Assembly (NCBI GenBank): GCA_003164305.1
Contig: PLSZ01000106.1
Location: 6,727-20,378, forward strand
From: Acetobacteraceae bacterium
Lineage (GTDB): Bacteria; Pseudomonadota; Alphaproteobacteria; Acetobacterales; Acetobacteraceae
Reading direction: 5' to 3'
Length of the DNA stretch: 13,652 nucleotides
In this document: one piece after another, positions 7,096-13,652 of the stretch
Layout of the letters: each line of letters begins with the position of its first letter
Position numbering within the stretch: the first letter of the stretch is position 1
Translations under genes and position numbers: made by a program
The notes under the pieces: generated by a model
Told to the model about the DNA's origin: nothing
The model's database searches: none
Seen by the model: only the letters and a program-made list of their open reading frames with translations

Positions 7096-8154
7096 ATGGT
7101 CGGCTTAAGGCTCGCGGCGGTCGCCGCCCTGATTTGCATCTGCCTGATGCCGTCGGGGAAGGCGGCGGATCTGACCAAGGTCACGATCGTGCTCAGCACT
7201 TCGGATCAGGACGTGTCTTACGAACCGTACGGCCCTTACGCGCAGCAAATGGGTTGGTACAAGGACGCCGGGTTGGACGTCACGATCCAGACCGCGCCGA
7301 CCACCGGCCAGGTAATCCAGCTCGTGCTGGCCGGCAACGCGCAATTCGGTCAGGTCACCCCGGATGCATTACTGCTGGCCGCGCAGGATCAACCGATCTC
7401 GATCGAGATCGTTTACGCCATGGCCCGCAAGCAAATCTGGGCTGCCGCGGTGCCACCGGACTCCCCGGTGAAGAAATTCGGCGATCTCAAGGGCAAGGTG
7501 GTCGGCTATCCCGCCGAGTCACCGGCGATCGCGGCGTTTGTCGATGCGCGCATGAACGATGACGGAGCCTCCCAGGCGGATACCAAAAGCATCGCGACGG
7601 GATATGGCGTTACCTCGATGGAGGCGCTGAAAAGCGGCCGCATCGACGCGTTCATCGCGTGGCCGGGTCTGTTCGCCTCGTTCCAGAACGCCGGATATAA
7701 GTTCAGGGTGCTGCCCGACGCGGCGTGGCAAACCGGGTATTACGGCATCGGCCAGGGCGCGACCGCCGACTATATCGCGCGACATCCGGACGTCGTCGCC
7801 GCGATCGGCCGCGGTATCGCGATGAGCGCGATCGTGCTGAAAACCCATCCCGAAGCGATGGTCCGCGCTTACTGGAAAGCCTATCCGGCGCGCGCGCCGC
7901 TGCCCGGTGACGACGAAGCGCTGGCGATGAAGAAAGAACTCAATATCCTTCGCGCCACGGCGGGCCAGATGCGGATCGACGAGCTTCCCGCCGATTTCGC
8001 GTGGGGATCGCAGGATCAGGCTACCTGGGACCGGCACATGAACAATCTGTTGAAGATCGGCCTGGCGAAGAAACGGCTCGATCCAGCAACGTTTTACACC
8101 AATGAGTTCACCACGAAGTTCAACGACTTCGACCATGCCGCGCTGATGAAATGA
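7096..8154 (+). CDS. NitT/TauT-type ABC transporter substrate-binding protein (NMT1/THI5-like), first
   Basis: Exported solute-binding protein, 352 residues from ATG 7096 (357 from the alternative ATG 7081). The signal peptide is MVGLRLAAVAALICICL, with probable cleavage after GKA. The mature protein has NMT1/SsuA-like features: Tyr-rich start (SYEPYGPYAQQMGWYKDAGLDV), TTGQVIQLVLAGNAQFGQV, PPDSPVKKFGDLKGKVVGYP, and a middle domain ending in MEALKSGRIDAFIAWPG. Relatives bind alkanesulfonates, taurine, nitrate, riboflavin or pyrimidine precursors. It lies between a flavin monooxygenase and its own ATPase, with which it shares an ATGA overlap. The ligand probably feeds the flanking monooxygenases. 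Cys14 and Cys16 lie in the hydrophobic core and make no clear lipobox. Confidence 0.9.
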   Translation: MVGLRLAAVAALICICLMPSGKAADLTKVTIVLSTSDQDVSYEPYGPYAQQMGWYKDAGLDVTIQTAPTTGQVIQLVLAGNAQFGQVTPDALLLAAQDQPISIEIVYAMARKQIWAAAVPPDSPVKKFGDLKGKVVGYPAESPAIAAFVDARMNDDGASQADTKSIATGYGVTSMEALKSGRIDAFIAWPGLFASFQNAGYKFRVLPDAAWQTGYYGIGQGATADYIARHPDVVAAIGRGIAMSAIVLKTHPEAMVRAYWKAYPARAPLPGDDEALAMKKELNILRATAGQMRIDELPADFAWGSQDQATWDRHMNNLLKIGLAKKRLDPATFYTNEFTTKFNDFDHAALMK

Positions 8155-8954
8155 CCACCGTGACCGCGCCCGCCGTCGCATCACGCTCGCCAGGCGGCGG
8201 CGACATCGATGTCAGCGCGGTCACCAAGGTGTTTCAGTCGCGCGATGGCGGTCAGACGAATGCTCTGGCCAACACGTCGTTTAAAATCCAGCCGGGTGCG
8301 TTTGTTTCGTTGGTGGGGCCCAGTGGCTGCGGCAAGTCGACGTTGCTGCGCATGATCGCCGGCCTGATCCCGCCAACCCGCGGCGCGGTGCTGTTGGGCG
8401 GCACGGTGGTGTCGGAGCCGTCGCCTGACATCGGCATCGCCTTTCAACGGCCCGTACTGCTGCCCTGGCTGACCGTGCGCGGCAACATCGCGCTGCCCGC
8501 CGAACTCGATGGACGTCTGAGCAAAGCCACGATCGCCGCCAAGGTCGATGCGCTGCTGGAAATGGTGCGCCTGCCCGGCAGCGGCGAGCGGATGCCGGGA
8601 GAATTATCGGGCGGGATGCAGCAACGGGTCGCGATCGCGCGCGCGCTGATGAGCGATCCGGGCGTTCTGCTGATGGACGAACCATTTGGCGCGCTCGACG
8701 CGATGACGCGCGAGCACCTCAATGACGAATTGCTGGAGATCTGGGCGCGGGACCGCCCGACCGTGGTGTTCGTCACGCACGACATTCCCGAAGCCGTCTA
8801 TTTGTCCGATCGCGTGCTGGTCATGGCGGCCCACCCGGGACGGGTGATCGCCGACATCGCGGTGCCACTGCCCAGACCGCGCGACGCGACGACAAGGCTG
8901 CATCCGGAGTTCGCTCGTCTGGGCGCGGAGATCCGCGCCTTGATCGCGCATTAG
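8151..8954 (+). CDS. NitT/TauT-type ABC transporter ATP-binding protein (SsuB/TauB-like)
   Basis: A 267-residue cytoplasmic ATPase energising import. Seen: Walker A GPSGCGKST with Lys62, Q-loop in IAFQRPVLLPWLTV, signature LSGGMQQR from residue 152, Walker B LLMDEPFGALD (Asp176, Glu177), switch His210 in FVTHDIPEAVYLSDRV. The wording DEPFGALD and THDIPEAVYL is characteristic of the nitrate/sulfonate/taurine/riboflavin-precursor class and unlike the two peptide-class ATPases at the left. An additional 20-residue N-terminal Ala/Pro/Ser/Gly-rich extension precedes the domain. ATG 8151 overlaps the binding-protein stop; eight bases separate the end from the permease gene. Confidence 0.95.
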   Translation: MTTVTAPAVASRSPGGGDIDVSAVTKVFQSRDGGQTNALANTSFKIQPGAFVSLVGPSGCGKSTLLRMIAGLIPPTRGAVLLGGTVVSEPSPDIGIAFQRPVLLPWLTVRGNIALPAELDGRLSKATIAAKVDALLEMVRLPGSGERMPGELSGGMQQRVAIARALMSDPGVLLMDEPFGALDAMTREHLNDELLEIWARDRPTVVFVTHDIPEAVYLSDRVLVMAAHPGRVIADIAVPLPRPRDATTRLHPEFARLGAEIRALIAH

Positions 8955-8962
8955 GCGGCGCC

Positions 8963-9805
8963 ATGGACTTCTCCCCTCAGCAATTCGTCCTGGCAGTGGA
9001 ACCCGAGCGGCGGGGCGCTGTCGGACACGCGGCGTCCGTGTTCAACACGATGCTGATCAGGCTGCTGCAGATCGCCGCCGGACTCGCGGTCTGGCACGGT
9101 CTGGTGACCTGGCTTGAAATCGACTCGCGTATCGTGCCGGCGCCATGGGACGTGATCAGAACGCTGTACGCGCTGATCCTGAACGGACAGATGCAACACG
9201 CCGCATTCGTCACGCTGGAAGAAACAATCATCGGTTTTCTGATCGGATCGCTGCTGGGGATCGGCCTCGCCGTCGCGCTATCCGAGTTGCTGCCGCTGCG
9301 GCAGTTGCTCCAGCCCTACGTGGTCGCGATCCAGGCGGTGCCGAAAGTCGCGGTCGCGCCGCTGTTTCTGATCTGGTTCGGATTCGGCATCGAATCCAAG
9401 GTCGCGCTGGTCATCAGCATCATGTTTTTTCCGGTCCTGGTGAACACGCTGACCGGCCTCGACAGCGTCAGCGACGAGCAGCTTGAACTGATGCGAGCCT
9501 TGCGCGCGACCCGCTGGCAAACGCTGCGGCGCGTGAAGATCTACGTGGCGCTGCCCTATTTGTTCGCGTCGTTCGAGGTCTGCCTGGTATTGTCGCTGAC
9601 CGCCGCGGTGGTCGCCGAAATGCTGGGTTCCGGCGCCACCGTCGGCCTGGGTTCCCTGATCAACATTTACAGCGCGCGCATGAGCTCCGCGGGTGTCTTC
9701 GCGGTGCTCGTCGTGCTGTCGCTGCTGGGTGTCGTACTGCACGCGGCGGTGCTGCTGGCCGCCCGCGCCTGCCTGGCATGGCAACAGGTTCCCGGGGGAA
9801 AATAG
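8963..9805 (+). CDS. NitT/TauT-type ABC transporter permease (SsuC/TauC-like)
   Basis: A 280-residue inner-membrane permease with six hydrophobic segments, beginning near LLQIAAGLAVWHGLV, IIGFLIGSLLGIGLAVAL, VVAIQAVPKVAVAPLFLIW, VALVISIMFFPVLV, CLVLSLTAAVVAEML and AGVFAVLVVLSLLGVVLHA. The cytoplasmic EAA-type loop is seen in LMRALRATRWQTLRRVKIYVALP; the usual Gly is not obvious, as in many of this class. It pairs with the ATPase at 8151. The first 30 residues are hydrophilic; an internal ATG at 9050 would give a shorter protein starting at the first membrane segment, and only a weak GGCGG precedes ATG 8963. One permease gene implies a homodimeric channel. The stop abuts the next start with no gap. 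Confidence 0.93.
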   Translation: MDFSPQQFVLAVEPERRGAVGHAASVFNTMLIRLLQIAAGLAVWHGLVTWLEIDSRIVPAPWDVIRTLYALILNGQMQHAAFVTLEETIIGFLIGSLLGIGLAVALSELLPLRQLLQPYVVAIQAVPKVAVAPLFLIWFGFGIESKVALVISIMFFPVLVNTLTGLDSVSDEQLELMRALRATRWQTLRRVKIYVALPYLFASFEVCLVLSLTAAVVAEMLGSGATVGLGSLINIYSARMSSAGVFAVLVVLSLLGVVLHAAVLLAARACLAWQQVPGGK

Positions 9806-11131
9806 ATGTCCCAGTCTGAAGCGCTGCACCTCGCGATCGATTGCTCGTTCATCCATACCGATCACCTGTGGAAAACGCCGGGATCGTGGGTCGGTTATCA
9901 GTACTACGGGCCGGACTTTTACGAGGACATCGCGCGCATCGCCGAGCGCGGCGTCTTCGACATGGTATTCTTTGGCGACGCCGCCGAAACCCCCGAACTT
10001 TTCGGCGGCAATTTCGATACCGCCGTTCGACTGGGCGTGCGCTGGCCCAAGCACGACATGATGCCGATGATCCCGCTGATGGCGCGCGTCGCGCCGCATC
10101 TGGGGTTCGGCGTGACCATGTCGACCACGTATCATCATCCGTTTCACGTCGCGCGGCTGTTCAGCTCCCTGGATCACATCACGGGCGGACGGGTGGGTTG
10201 GAACGCGGTGACCTCGGCCTACAAGAACGAAGCCGCCAATTGGGGTTTCGACACGATGCCCTCGGCGGAACAGCGCTACGACCGGGCGCGTGAGCATATG
10301 AAGGTCGTCACCGATCTGTGGGCCAGCGTCGAGCCTGACGCGATCGTCATGGACCGGGATCGCGGGATATTCGCCGATCCGGCAAAAATTCATTTGCTCA
10401 ATCACCGCGGCAAATATTTCAACGTGCGCGGCCCCTTGCCGGCGCTGCCGTCGCCGCAAGGCCGGCCGATCATCATTCAGGCGGGGCAATCCCCGGACGG
10501 CATGGACCTCGCGGCGCGTTACGCCGACCTGCAATTCGTCGCGCGACGCAGTACCGCGAGCATGGCGGAACATCGCGCGACTTTGGACAGGCTACTGGTT
10601 AAGCACGGCCGTGACCCGCGCGACCTGGGCGTGCTCTGGCTGATCCGCGTGCAGTCCGGCCACACCGAAGCGGAAGCGCGTGAGAAAGAACGCCGCTTCC
10701 TGGATCAGCTGCCGCCCGAAGCCGGGTTGATCGAGCTCTCGTTTCAATATGGGGTTGATTTCTCAGGTGTCCCCGGCGACATGCGGCTCGCTGACGCGGC
10801 GGAACTGGTGCACGCGCAGCAGGTGCACTGGGGCAGCTTTCTGGAGATCGTGGAGACCGAGGCCCCCACCACGACAGTCGCCGAAATGGGCCGACGCTTC
10901 ATCAGCGAGCGTTCAGCCCATGTCGTCGGATCGCCTCAACAGATCGCGGACCGCTTTGAAGAACTGCACGACGCGGGCGGCCGCAACGGCGGTATCATTC
11001 TGTCCAAGAGCTTCTCGGCGCCTGGCATGCTGCGAGATTTCGTTGAACTCGTGGTGCCGGAACTACAGCGCCGAGGGCTCATGAAAAAGCAATACGCCGG
11101 CACCACGCTGCGTGAAAATCTCAACAATTGA
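9806..11131 (+). CDS. LLM-class flavin-dependent monooxygenase, NtaA/SnaA/DszA family (second paralogue)
   Basis: A 441-residue flavin monooxygenase related along its whole length to the one at 5741: shared LHLAID, PGSWV, RIAERG, HPFHVARLF, SLDHIT, GKYFNVRGPL with SPQGRP and QAG, and a matching end (PELQRRG, LREN). The N-terminal half is close. The stretch between PPEAG (about residue 300) and the C-terminus differs most, so the paralogues probably act on different substrates or successive intermediates. ATG 9806 directly follows the permease stop and has GGGGGA six bases upstream (9794-9799). It is the last gene before a terminator hairpin. It needs reduced FMN from a reductase not encoded here. 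Family assignment is firm; the reaction is unknown. Confidence 0.92.
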   Translation: MSQSEALHLAIDCSFIHTDHLWKTPGSWVGYQYYGPDFYEDIARIAERGVFDMVFFGDAAETPELFGGNFDTAVRLGVRWPKHDMMPMIPLMARVAPHLGFGVTMSTTYHHPFHVARLFSSLDHITGGRVGWNAVTSAYKNEAANWGFDTMPSAEQRYDRAREHMKVVTDLWASVEPDAIVMDRDRGIFADPAKIHLLNHRGKYFNVRGPLPALPSPQGRPIIIQAGQSPDGMDLAARYADLQFVARRSTASMAEHRATLDRLLVKHGRDPRDLGVLWLIRVQSGHTEAEAREKERRFLDQLPPEAGLIELSFQYGVDFSGVPGDMRLADAAELVHAQQVHWGSFLEIVETEAPTTTVAEMGRRFISERSAHVVGSPQQIADRFEELHDAGGRNGGIILSKSFSAPGMLRDFVELVVPELQRRGLMKKQYAGTTLRENLNN

Positions 11132-11146
11132 CCGCTTCCCCGGGCG

Positions 11147-11192
11147 CCGCGGCGACGGACGGCTTCCTGGCTCACGGTCGCGGCGGATTTTT
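11147..11192 (+). terminator. Probable intrinsic terminator of the monooxygenase/transporter block
   Basis: CCGCGGCGAC (11147-11156) pairs with GTCGCGGCGG (11177-11186) over nine of ten positions, with one G-G mismatch. A 20-base loop separates the arms, and A plus five T follow (11188-11192). It starts 15 bases after the stop of the second monooxygenase. The minus strand has no T-run after the stem, so it appears one-directional. The large loop and mismatch leave some doubt. Confidence 0.5.
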
Positions 11193-11241
11193 GTACTGGC
11201 CAGCTTGTCGAGATATGCAGTGACGAACCGCCTCCCACGCC

Positions 11242-12243
11242 TCAGCCCTTCGCGACGAGGAATTGCCTGTTGACGCAGTTCTCCAGCCGTCCGTCACGCA
11301 GGAAGCGCGCCGCGGTGCGGGCGGCGAACGCCCGGTTATCGCGCATGCTCTCCGGCGTGAAGAAAGCCGAATGCGGCGTCAGCAGCAGGCGGTGACGGAT
11401 CCAGTCCTCGTTCTTTTGCCACGCCGCGATCAGCCGCCGTTGCGAATTCGCTGGTTCCTCCGGCAGCACGTCGAGGCCCGCGGCGAGCACGGTGCCGTCC
11501 TTCATCGCGTCGTACAACGCATCGATATCGACGACCGGGCCGCGCGCCGTATTGATCAGGATCATGCCCTTCTTCGCGGCGGCGAACGCCTCGGCGCCGA
11601 TCATGTTCCGCGTCTCGGCCGTCAGCGGGGTGTGGATGCTGACGAAATCGCATTGTCCCATCAGTTCGGCGAGCGTGTCGGCGCGACGGACGCCGATCGC
11701 GAACTGATAGCCGCTCGGTTGGTAGGGGTCGTAGAACACGACGTCCATGTCGAACGCCTTGGCCCGACGCGCCGCGGCGGTGCCGATGCGTCCCATGCCG
11801 ACGACGCCGTATGTGCACACGGACAGGCGGCGTCCAAACGGATTGTGCGCGGGCCGCCAGTTGCCCTTCAGGTCGGCGCGCAATTCCTGATCGTGATAGG
11901 CGACGCTCTTCGCCAGCGTCATCATAAGGGCGATCGCGTGGTCGGCGACCTCCCGCGTGCCGTAGTCCGGCACGTTGCAGACGGGAATGCCCAGTACGCC
12001 GAAGCGCTCGATGTCGATGTCGTCGTAGCCGACGCCGTATTTCACGAAGACGCGGCAGTTTTTCAGCTTGTCGATGTATCGCGCCGGACAACCGCCGACG
12101 ACGGCGTCCGCGTTCGCCCACTGCTCGTCCGTCACATCTTCGAATTTCGAATGGAATTCAGTCTCGAAGCCTGGGCCGACCGCTTCGGTCGCGATCGGTA
12201 TCAACTCAGGCGCCAGGTTTGGCCAGAGAATGCGCATCGCCAT
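11242..12243 (-). CDS. D-isomer-specific 2-hydroxyacid dehydrogenase (NAD-binding, CtBP/PGDH-like)
   Basis: A 333-residue cytoplasmic dehydrogenase that interconverts a 2-oxoacid and a D-2-hydroxyacid with NAD(P)H; relatives include phosphoglycerate, glyoxylate/hydroxypyruvate and D-lactate dehydrogenases and CtBP. Seen: VKYGVGYDDIDIERF then PDYGTREVADHAIALM, Rossmann motif GVVGMGRIG (residues 146-154) with Asp172 at the end of the second strand (favours NAD), catalytic Arg234 (NTARGPVVD), Glu263 (VLPEEP) and His291 (TPHSAFFT). ATG 12243 is preferred because GGAGGAA lies five bases upstream. The frame stays open to about 12591, but that extension is Arg-rich and unlike the family. It is convergent with the monooxygenase block and divergent from the binding protein at 12494. 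It could reduce an oxoacid released by the oxidations, but this is only inference. Confidence 0.93.
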   Translation of the reverse strand: MAMRILWPNLAPELIPIATEAVGPGFETEFHSKFEDVTDEQWANADAVVGGCPARYIDKLKNCRVFVKYGVGYDDIDIERFGVLGIPVCNVPDYGTREVADHAIALMMTLAKSVAYHDQELRADLKGNWRPAHNPFGRRLSVCTYGVVGMGRIGTAAARRAKAFDMDVVFYDPYQPSGYQFAIGVRRADTLAELMGQCDFVSIHTPLTAETRNMIGAEAFAAAKKGMILINTARGPVVDIDALYDAMKDGTVLAAGLDVLPEEPANSQRRLIAAWQKNEDWIRHRLLLTPHSAFFTPESMRDNRAFAARTAARFLRDGRLENCVNRQFLVAKG

Positions 12244-12248
12244 GGGAG

Positions 12249-12255
12249 TTCCTCC
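12249..12255 (-). promoter_or_regulatory. Ribosome binding site deciding the dehydrogenase start
   Basis: On the minus strand GGAGGAA precedes ATG 12243 by five bases. This near-perfect Shine-Dalgarno fixes the start and rules out the longer in-frame extension. Confidence 0.7.
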
Positions 12256-12283
12256 ATTGATCAGTATTGGCGCCATCATGCCA

Positions 12284-12323
12284 CCGGCACCGCGACGTGC
12301 ACACATGTCGGGCCGGCTTTTTT
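12284..12323 (+). terminator. Terminator-like hairpin within the divergent region
   Basis: CCGGC (12284-12288) can pair with GCCGG (12312-12316), and inside it CGAC (12293-12296) with GTCG (12307-12310). The loop is GTGCACACAT, and six T follow at 12318-12323. An unequal internal loop (ACCG against G) weakens the stem. On the plus strand it could stop antisense read-through before the binding-protein gene or attenuate a leader transcript. Confidence 0.3.
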
Positions 12324-12493
12324 GGTGAGCGCGCGATCCCCCGCCACATTCTGGGCGCGCCTGACCCGCGCGCCGCCATCGCCGTCTGTTCGCAGTCCGT
12401 CTTCTGGGGCTTAATCGACACTCGCCGTGGCGGAGAACGCCCGTGGCGGCCTGGCAACGAGAATGAGTGGAAACGAAAAAGGGAACGCCTGGA

Positions 12494-13483
12494 ATGGTCG
12501 AGAGAATGAGATGCTTTATCCTGACGCTATGCATGGCTGCGATTTTCGCCGCCTCTCCGCCGGCGAGAGCGGAGCAGATCGTCGTCAGCAACTACGGCGT
12601 GGCGGCCAACGGCATGCCCTACGCGATCGCGATGGCGAAAGGCTTTTTCAAACAGCAAGGCGCTGACGTAACCGGTGTTATTTCCTCCTCCGGCGGGGGC
12701 ACCACGGTGCGGAACCTTCTGGGCGGCGATCTCGCGTTTGGGGAGGTCGATCTGGCGGGAACCGTCGCCGCGATTCAGCAAGGCGCGGATCTGAAAATCG
12801 TCAGCGACGACGTACTCACGGTCGGCGAATTCGTATGGGCCGTGAAACCCGATTCACCGATCAAAACATTGAAGGATTTCAGGGACCGCAAAATTGGCTA
12901 CACCAACCCGCGTTCGACCAGTCAGGCGCTCGACGTGTTGCTGCTCGGTACCGCCAGCATGGCGCCGACCGACGCGGAACTGGTCAAGGTCGGCGGCTTC
13001 GGCGAGCAGATCGTCGCGCTGAACCTGGGCGCGATCGACGTCGCGACGCTGGCCGATCCCGTGTGGTCGAAGAACAGCGGCAAGCTGCGCACGATCGTCC
13101 GGGCGACCGACGTGCTGCCTGCTTTGTGCAATGTGGTCGGAGTGACGACCGGCAAGGCGGCGGCCGCGAAGCCTGATTTCGTGCGCGCGGTCATTCGCGG
13201 CCGCCGCGCGGCCGTCGCGTTCATGTATTCCAACCCGGACGATGCCGCGGCGATCGTCGCCGAGACGTATCAACTGGACCTGAAAGTCGCCCGCGAGGCG
13301 ATCGGCAACCTCACCGCCAGCCGCGCGCCGCGGCCTTACTGGGGCGAGGGACGCTTCGATGTCGAGGGCATGAACCGCATGCTTGAGGCACAGAAAGTCG
13401 TGGGCGCATTGAGCGGCGACGTGGACTGGTCGAAGATCATCGACAGGAGCTTCCTGCCAGACGACCTGAAGGCCGATTATTGA
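12494..13483 (+). CDS. NitT/TauT-type ABC transporter substrate-binding protein (NMT1/THI5-like), second
   Basis: Exported binding protein, 329 residues from ATG 12494. The signal peptide core is CFILTLCMAAIFAAS, with cleavage after ARA, leaving EQIVVSNYG. NMT1/SsuA-type features are GMPYAIAMAKGFFKQQGADV, SSGGGTTVRNLLGGDLAFGEV, VKPDSPIKTLKDFRDRKIGY, and LNLGAIDVATLADPVW. Start choice is uncertain: ATG 12494 has AAGGGA nine bases upstream, ATG 12506 gives the tightest signal peptide, and GTG 12467 is in frame but adds a polar stretch. It is clearly different from the binding protein at 7096, so it serves a separate importer. Its stop overlaps a TTG start of the following ATPase (TTGA). Confidence 0.88.
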   Translation: MVERMRCFILTLCMAAIFAASPPARAEQIVVSNYGVAANGMPYAIAMAKGFFKQQGADVTGVISSSGGGTTVRNLLGGDLAFGEVDLAGTVAAIQQGADLKIVSDDVLTVGEFVWAVKPDSPIKTLKDFRDRKIGYTNPRSTSQALDVLLLGTASMAPTDAELVKVGGFGEQIVALNLGAIDVATLADPVWSKNSGKLRTIVRATDVLPALCNVVGVTTGKAAAAKPDFVRAVIRGRRAAVAFMYSNPDDAAAIVAETYQLDLKVAREAIGNLTASRAPRPYWGEGRFDVEGMNRMLEAQKVVGALSGDVDWSKIIDRSFLPDDLKADY

Positions 13484-13652
13484 TCCCGATCCCACCCGCC
13501 GGGCCGCCCTCGCTTCACGTCAGCCTCCGCGCGGTCACCCGCGTTTTCCGAACCGAGGGGCGCGTCGTCCGCGCTCTGGGCCCCCTCGATCTCGATCTTC
13601 GCAAGGGCGAGTTCTTCGCTGTCGTCGGACCGTCCGGCTGCGGCAAGTCCAC
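13480..13652 (+). CDS. NitT/TauT-type ABC transporter ATP-binding protein, 3' end cut by window
   Basis: Start of an importer ATPase: the frame reads LHVSLRAVTRVFRTEG, then LGPLDLDLRKGEFFAVVG and the Walker A PSGCGKST at the window edge. About 57 residues are visible. There is no ATG or GTG before the conserved region. TTG 13480 overlaps the preceding TGA and has GAAGG at 13468-13472, seven bases upstream, so TTG is the likely start. It is the energising subunit for the binding protein at 12494. The signature and Walker B motifs lie outside the window. Confidence 0.82.
   Translation, partial: MIPIPPAGPPSLHVSLRAVTRVFRTEGRVVRALGPLDLDLRKGEFFAVVGPSGCGKS

Larger units (their letters stand above)
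12244..12493. other. Divergent intergenic region, expected to hold two promoters
   Basis: About 250 non-coding bases between the start of the minus-strand dehydrogenase and the plus-strand binding protein. Both genes must be transcribed outward from here unless the plus-strand genes rely on read-through. I see no convincing -35/-10 pair; CTTAAT near 12410-12415 is only a weak -10-like match. A hairpin followed by six T lies inside, listed separately. No clear operator palindrome was recognised. Confidence 0.4.

Noticed and set aside
11263..12414. Plus-strand open frame opposite the hydroxyacid dehydrogenase
   Set aside because: Arg/Val/Asp-rich shadow with no motif; the minus-strand dehydrogenase has a complete set of catalytic residues and a strong ribosome binding site.
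12244..12591. N-terminal extension of the dehydrogenase to a start near 12591
   Set aside because: The added residues are Arg/Cys-rich and unlike the family, would run into the upstream divergent gene, and GGAGGAA sits just before ATG 12243.
1..13652. tRNA, rRNA, CRISPR array, insertion sequence or integrase
   Set aside because: No regularly spaced repeats, transposase motifs or terminal inverted repeats, or RNA gene patterns were recognised on either strand.

Overview
This window is a GC-rich, densely packed stretch of catabolic and transport genes. GC-rich codon choice, frequent 4- to 8-base gene overlaps, and the pairing of peptide-class and NitT/TauT-class ABC transporters with flavin monooxygenases suggest an alphaproteobacterium of the Bradyrhizobium, Rhodospirillales or Acetobacteraceae kind. 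That placement is inferred from style; the window has no rRNA, tRNA or phylogenetic marker. No mobile element, integrase, CRISPR array or RNA gene was found.

Region 1 (1-5741) is the downstream part of an amide/peptide operon. It holds the two ATPases of a Dpp/Opp-class importer (the first cut by the left edge), an isochorismatase-fold cysteine amidohydrolase, an asparaginase-fold amidohydrolase, a family-5 periplasmic binding protein, and the N-terminal stump of an amidase-signature enzyme. The permease genes presumably lie to the left. The asparaginase keeps its threonine nucleophile and lysine but lacks the aspartate that holds the alpha-amino group of asparagine. Its substrate is therefore probably an amide other than L-asparagine.

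Region 2 (5741-11131) is a symmetrical five-gene block: flavin monooxygenase, NitT/TauT-type binding protein, ATPase, permease, flavin monooxygenase. The genes overlap or nearly touch and end at a probable intrinsic terminator at 11147-11192. The two monooxygenases are paralogues of the NtaA/SnaA/DszA group, which uses reduced FMN supplied by a separate reductase. No reductase is present here. The likely job is uptake and oxidative cleavage of a small organic sulfur or nitrogen compound. The amidase stump's stop codon overlaps the GTG start of the first monooxygenase (TAGTG), so regions 1 and 2 look spliced together by an old deletion or recombination.

Region 3 (11242-13652) has a D-2-hydroxyacid dehydrogenase on the minus strand, convergent with region 2. 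Across a roughly 250-base non-coding gap that contains a second terminator-like hairpin, it is divergent from another NitT/TauT-type system: a binding protein followed by an ATPase cut by the right edge.

Taken together, the window reads as a scavenging island with three ABC importers, two monooxygenases, two intact amidohydrolases, one broken amidase and a ketoacid/hydroxyacid dehydrogenase. No individual family is new. The combination, the altered asparaginase and the amidase junction are the parts worth following up.
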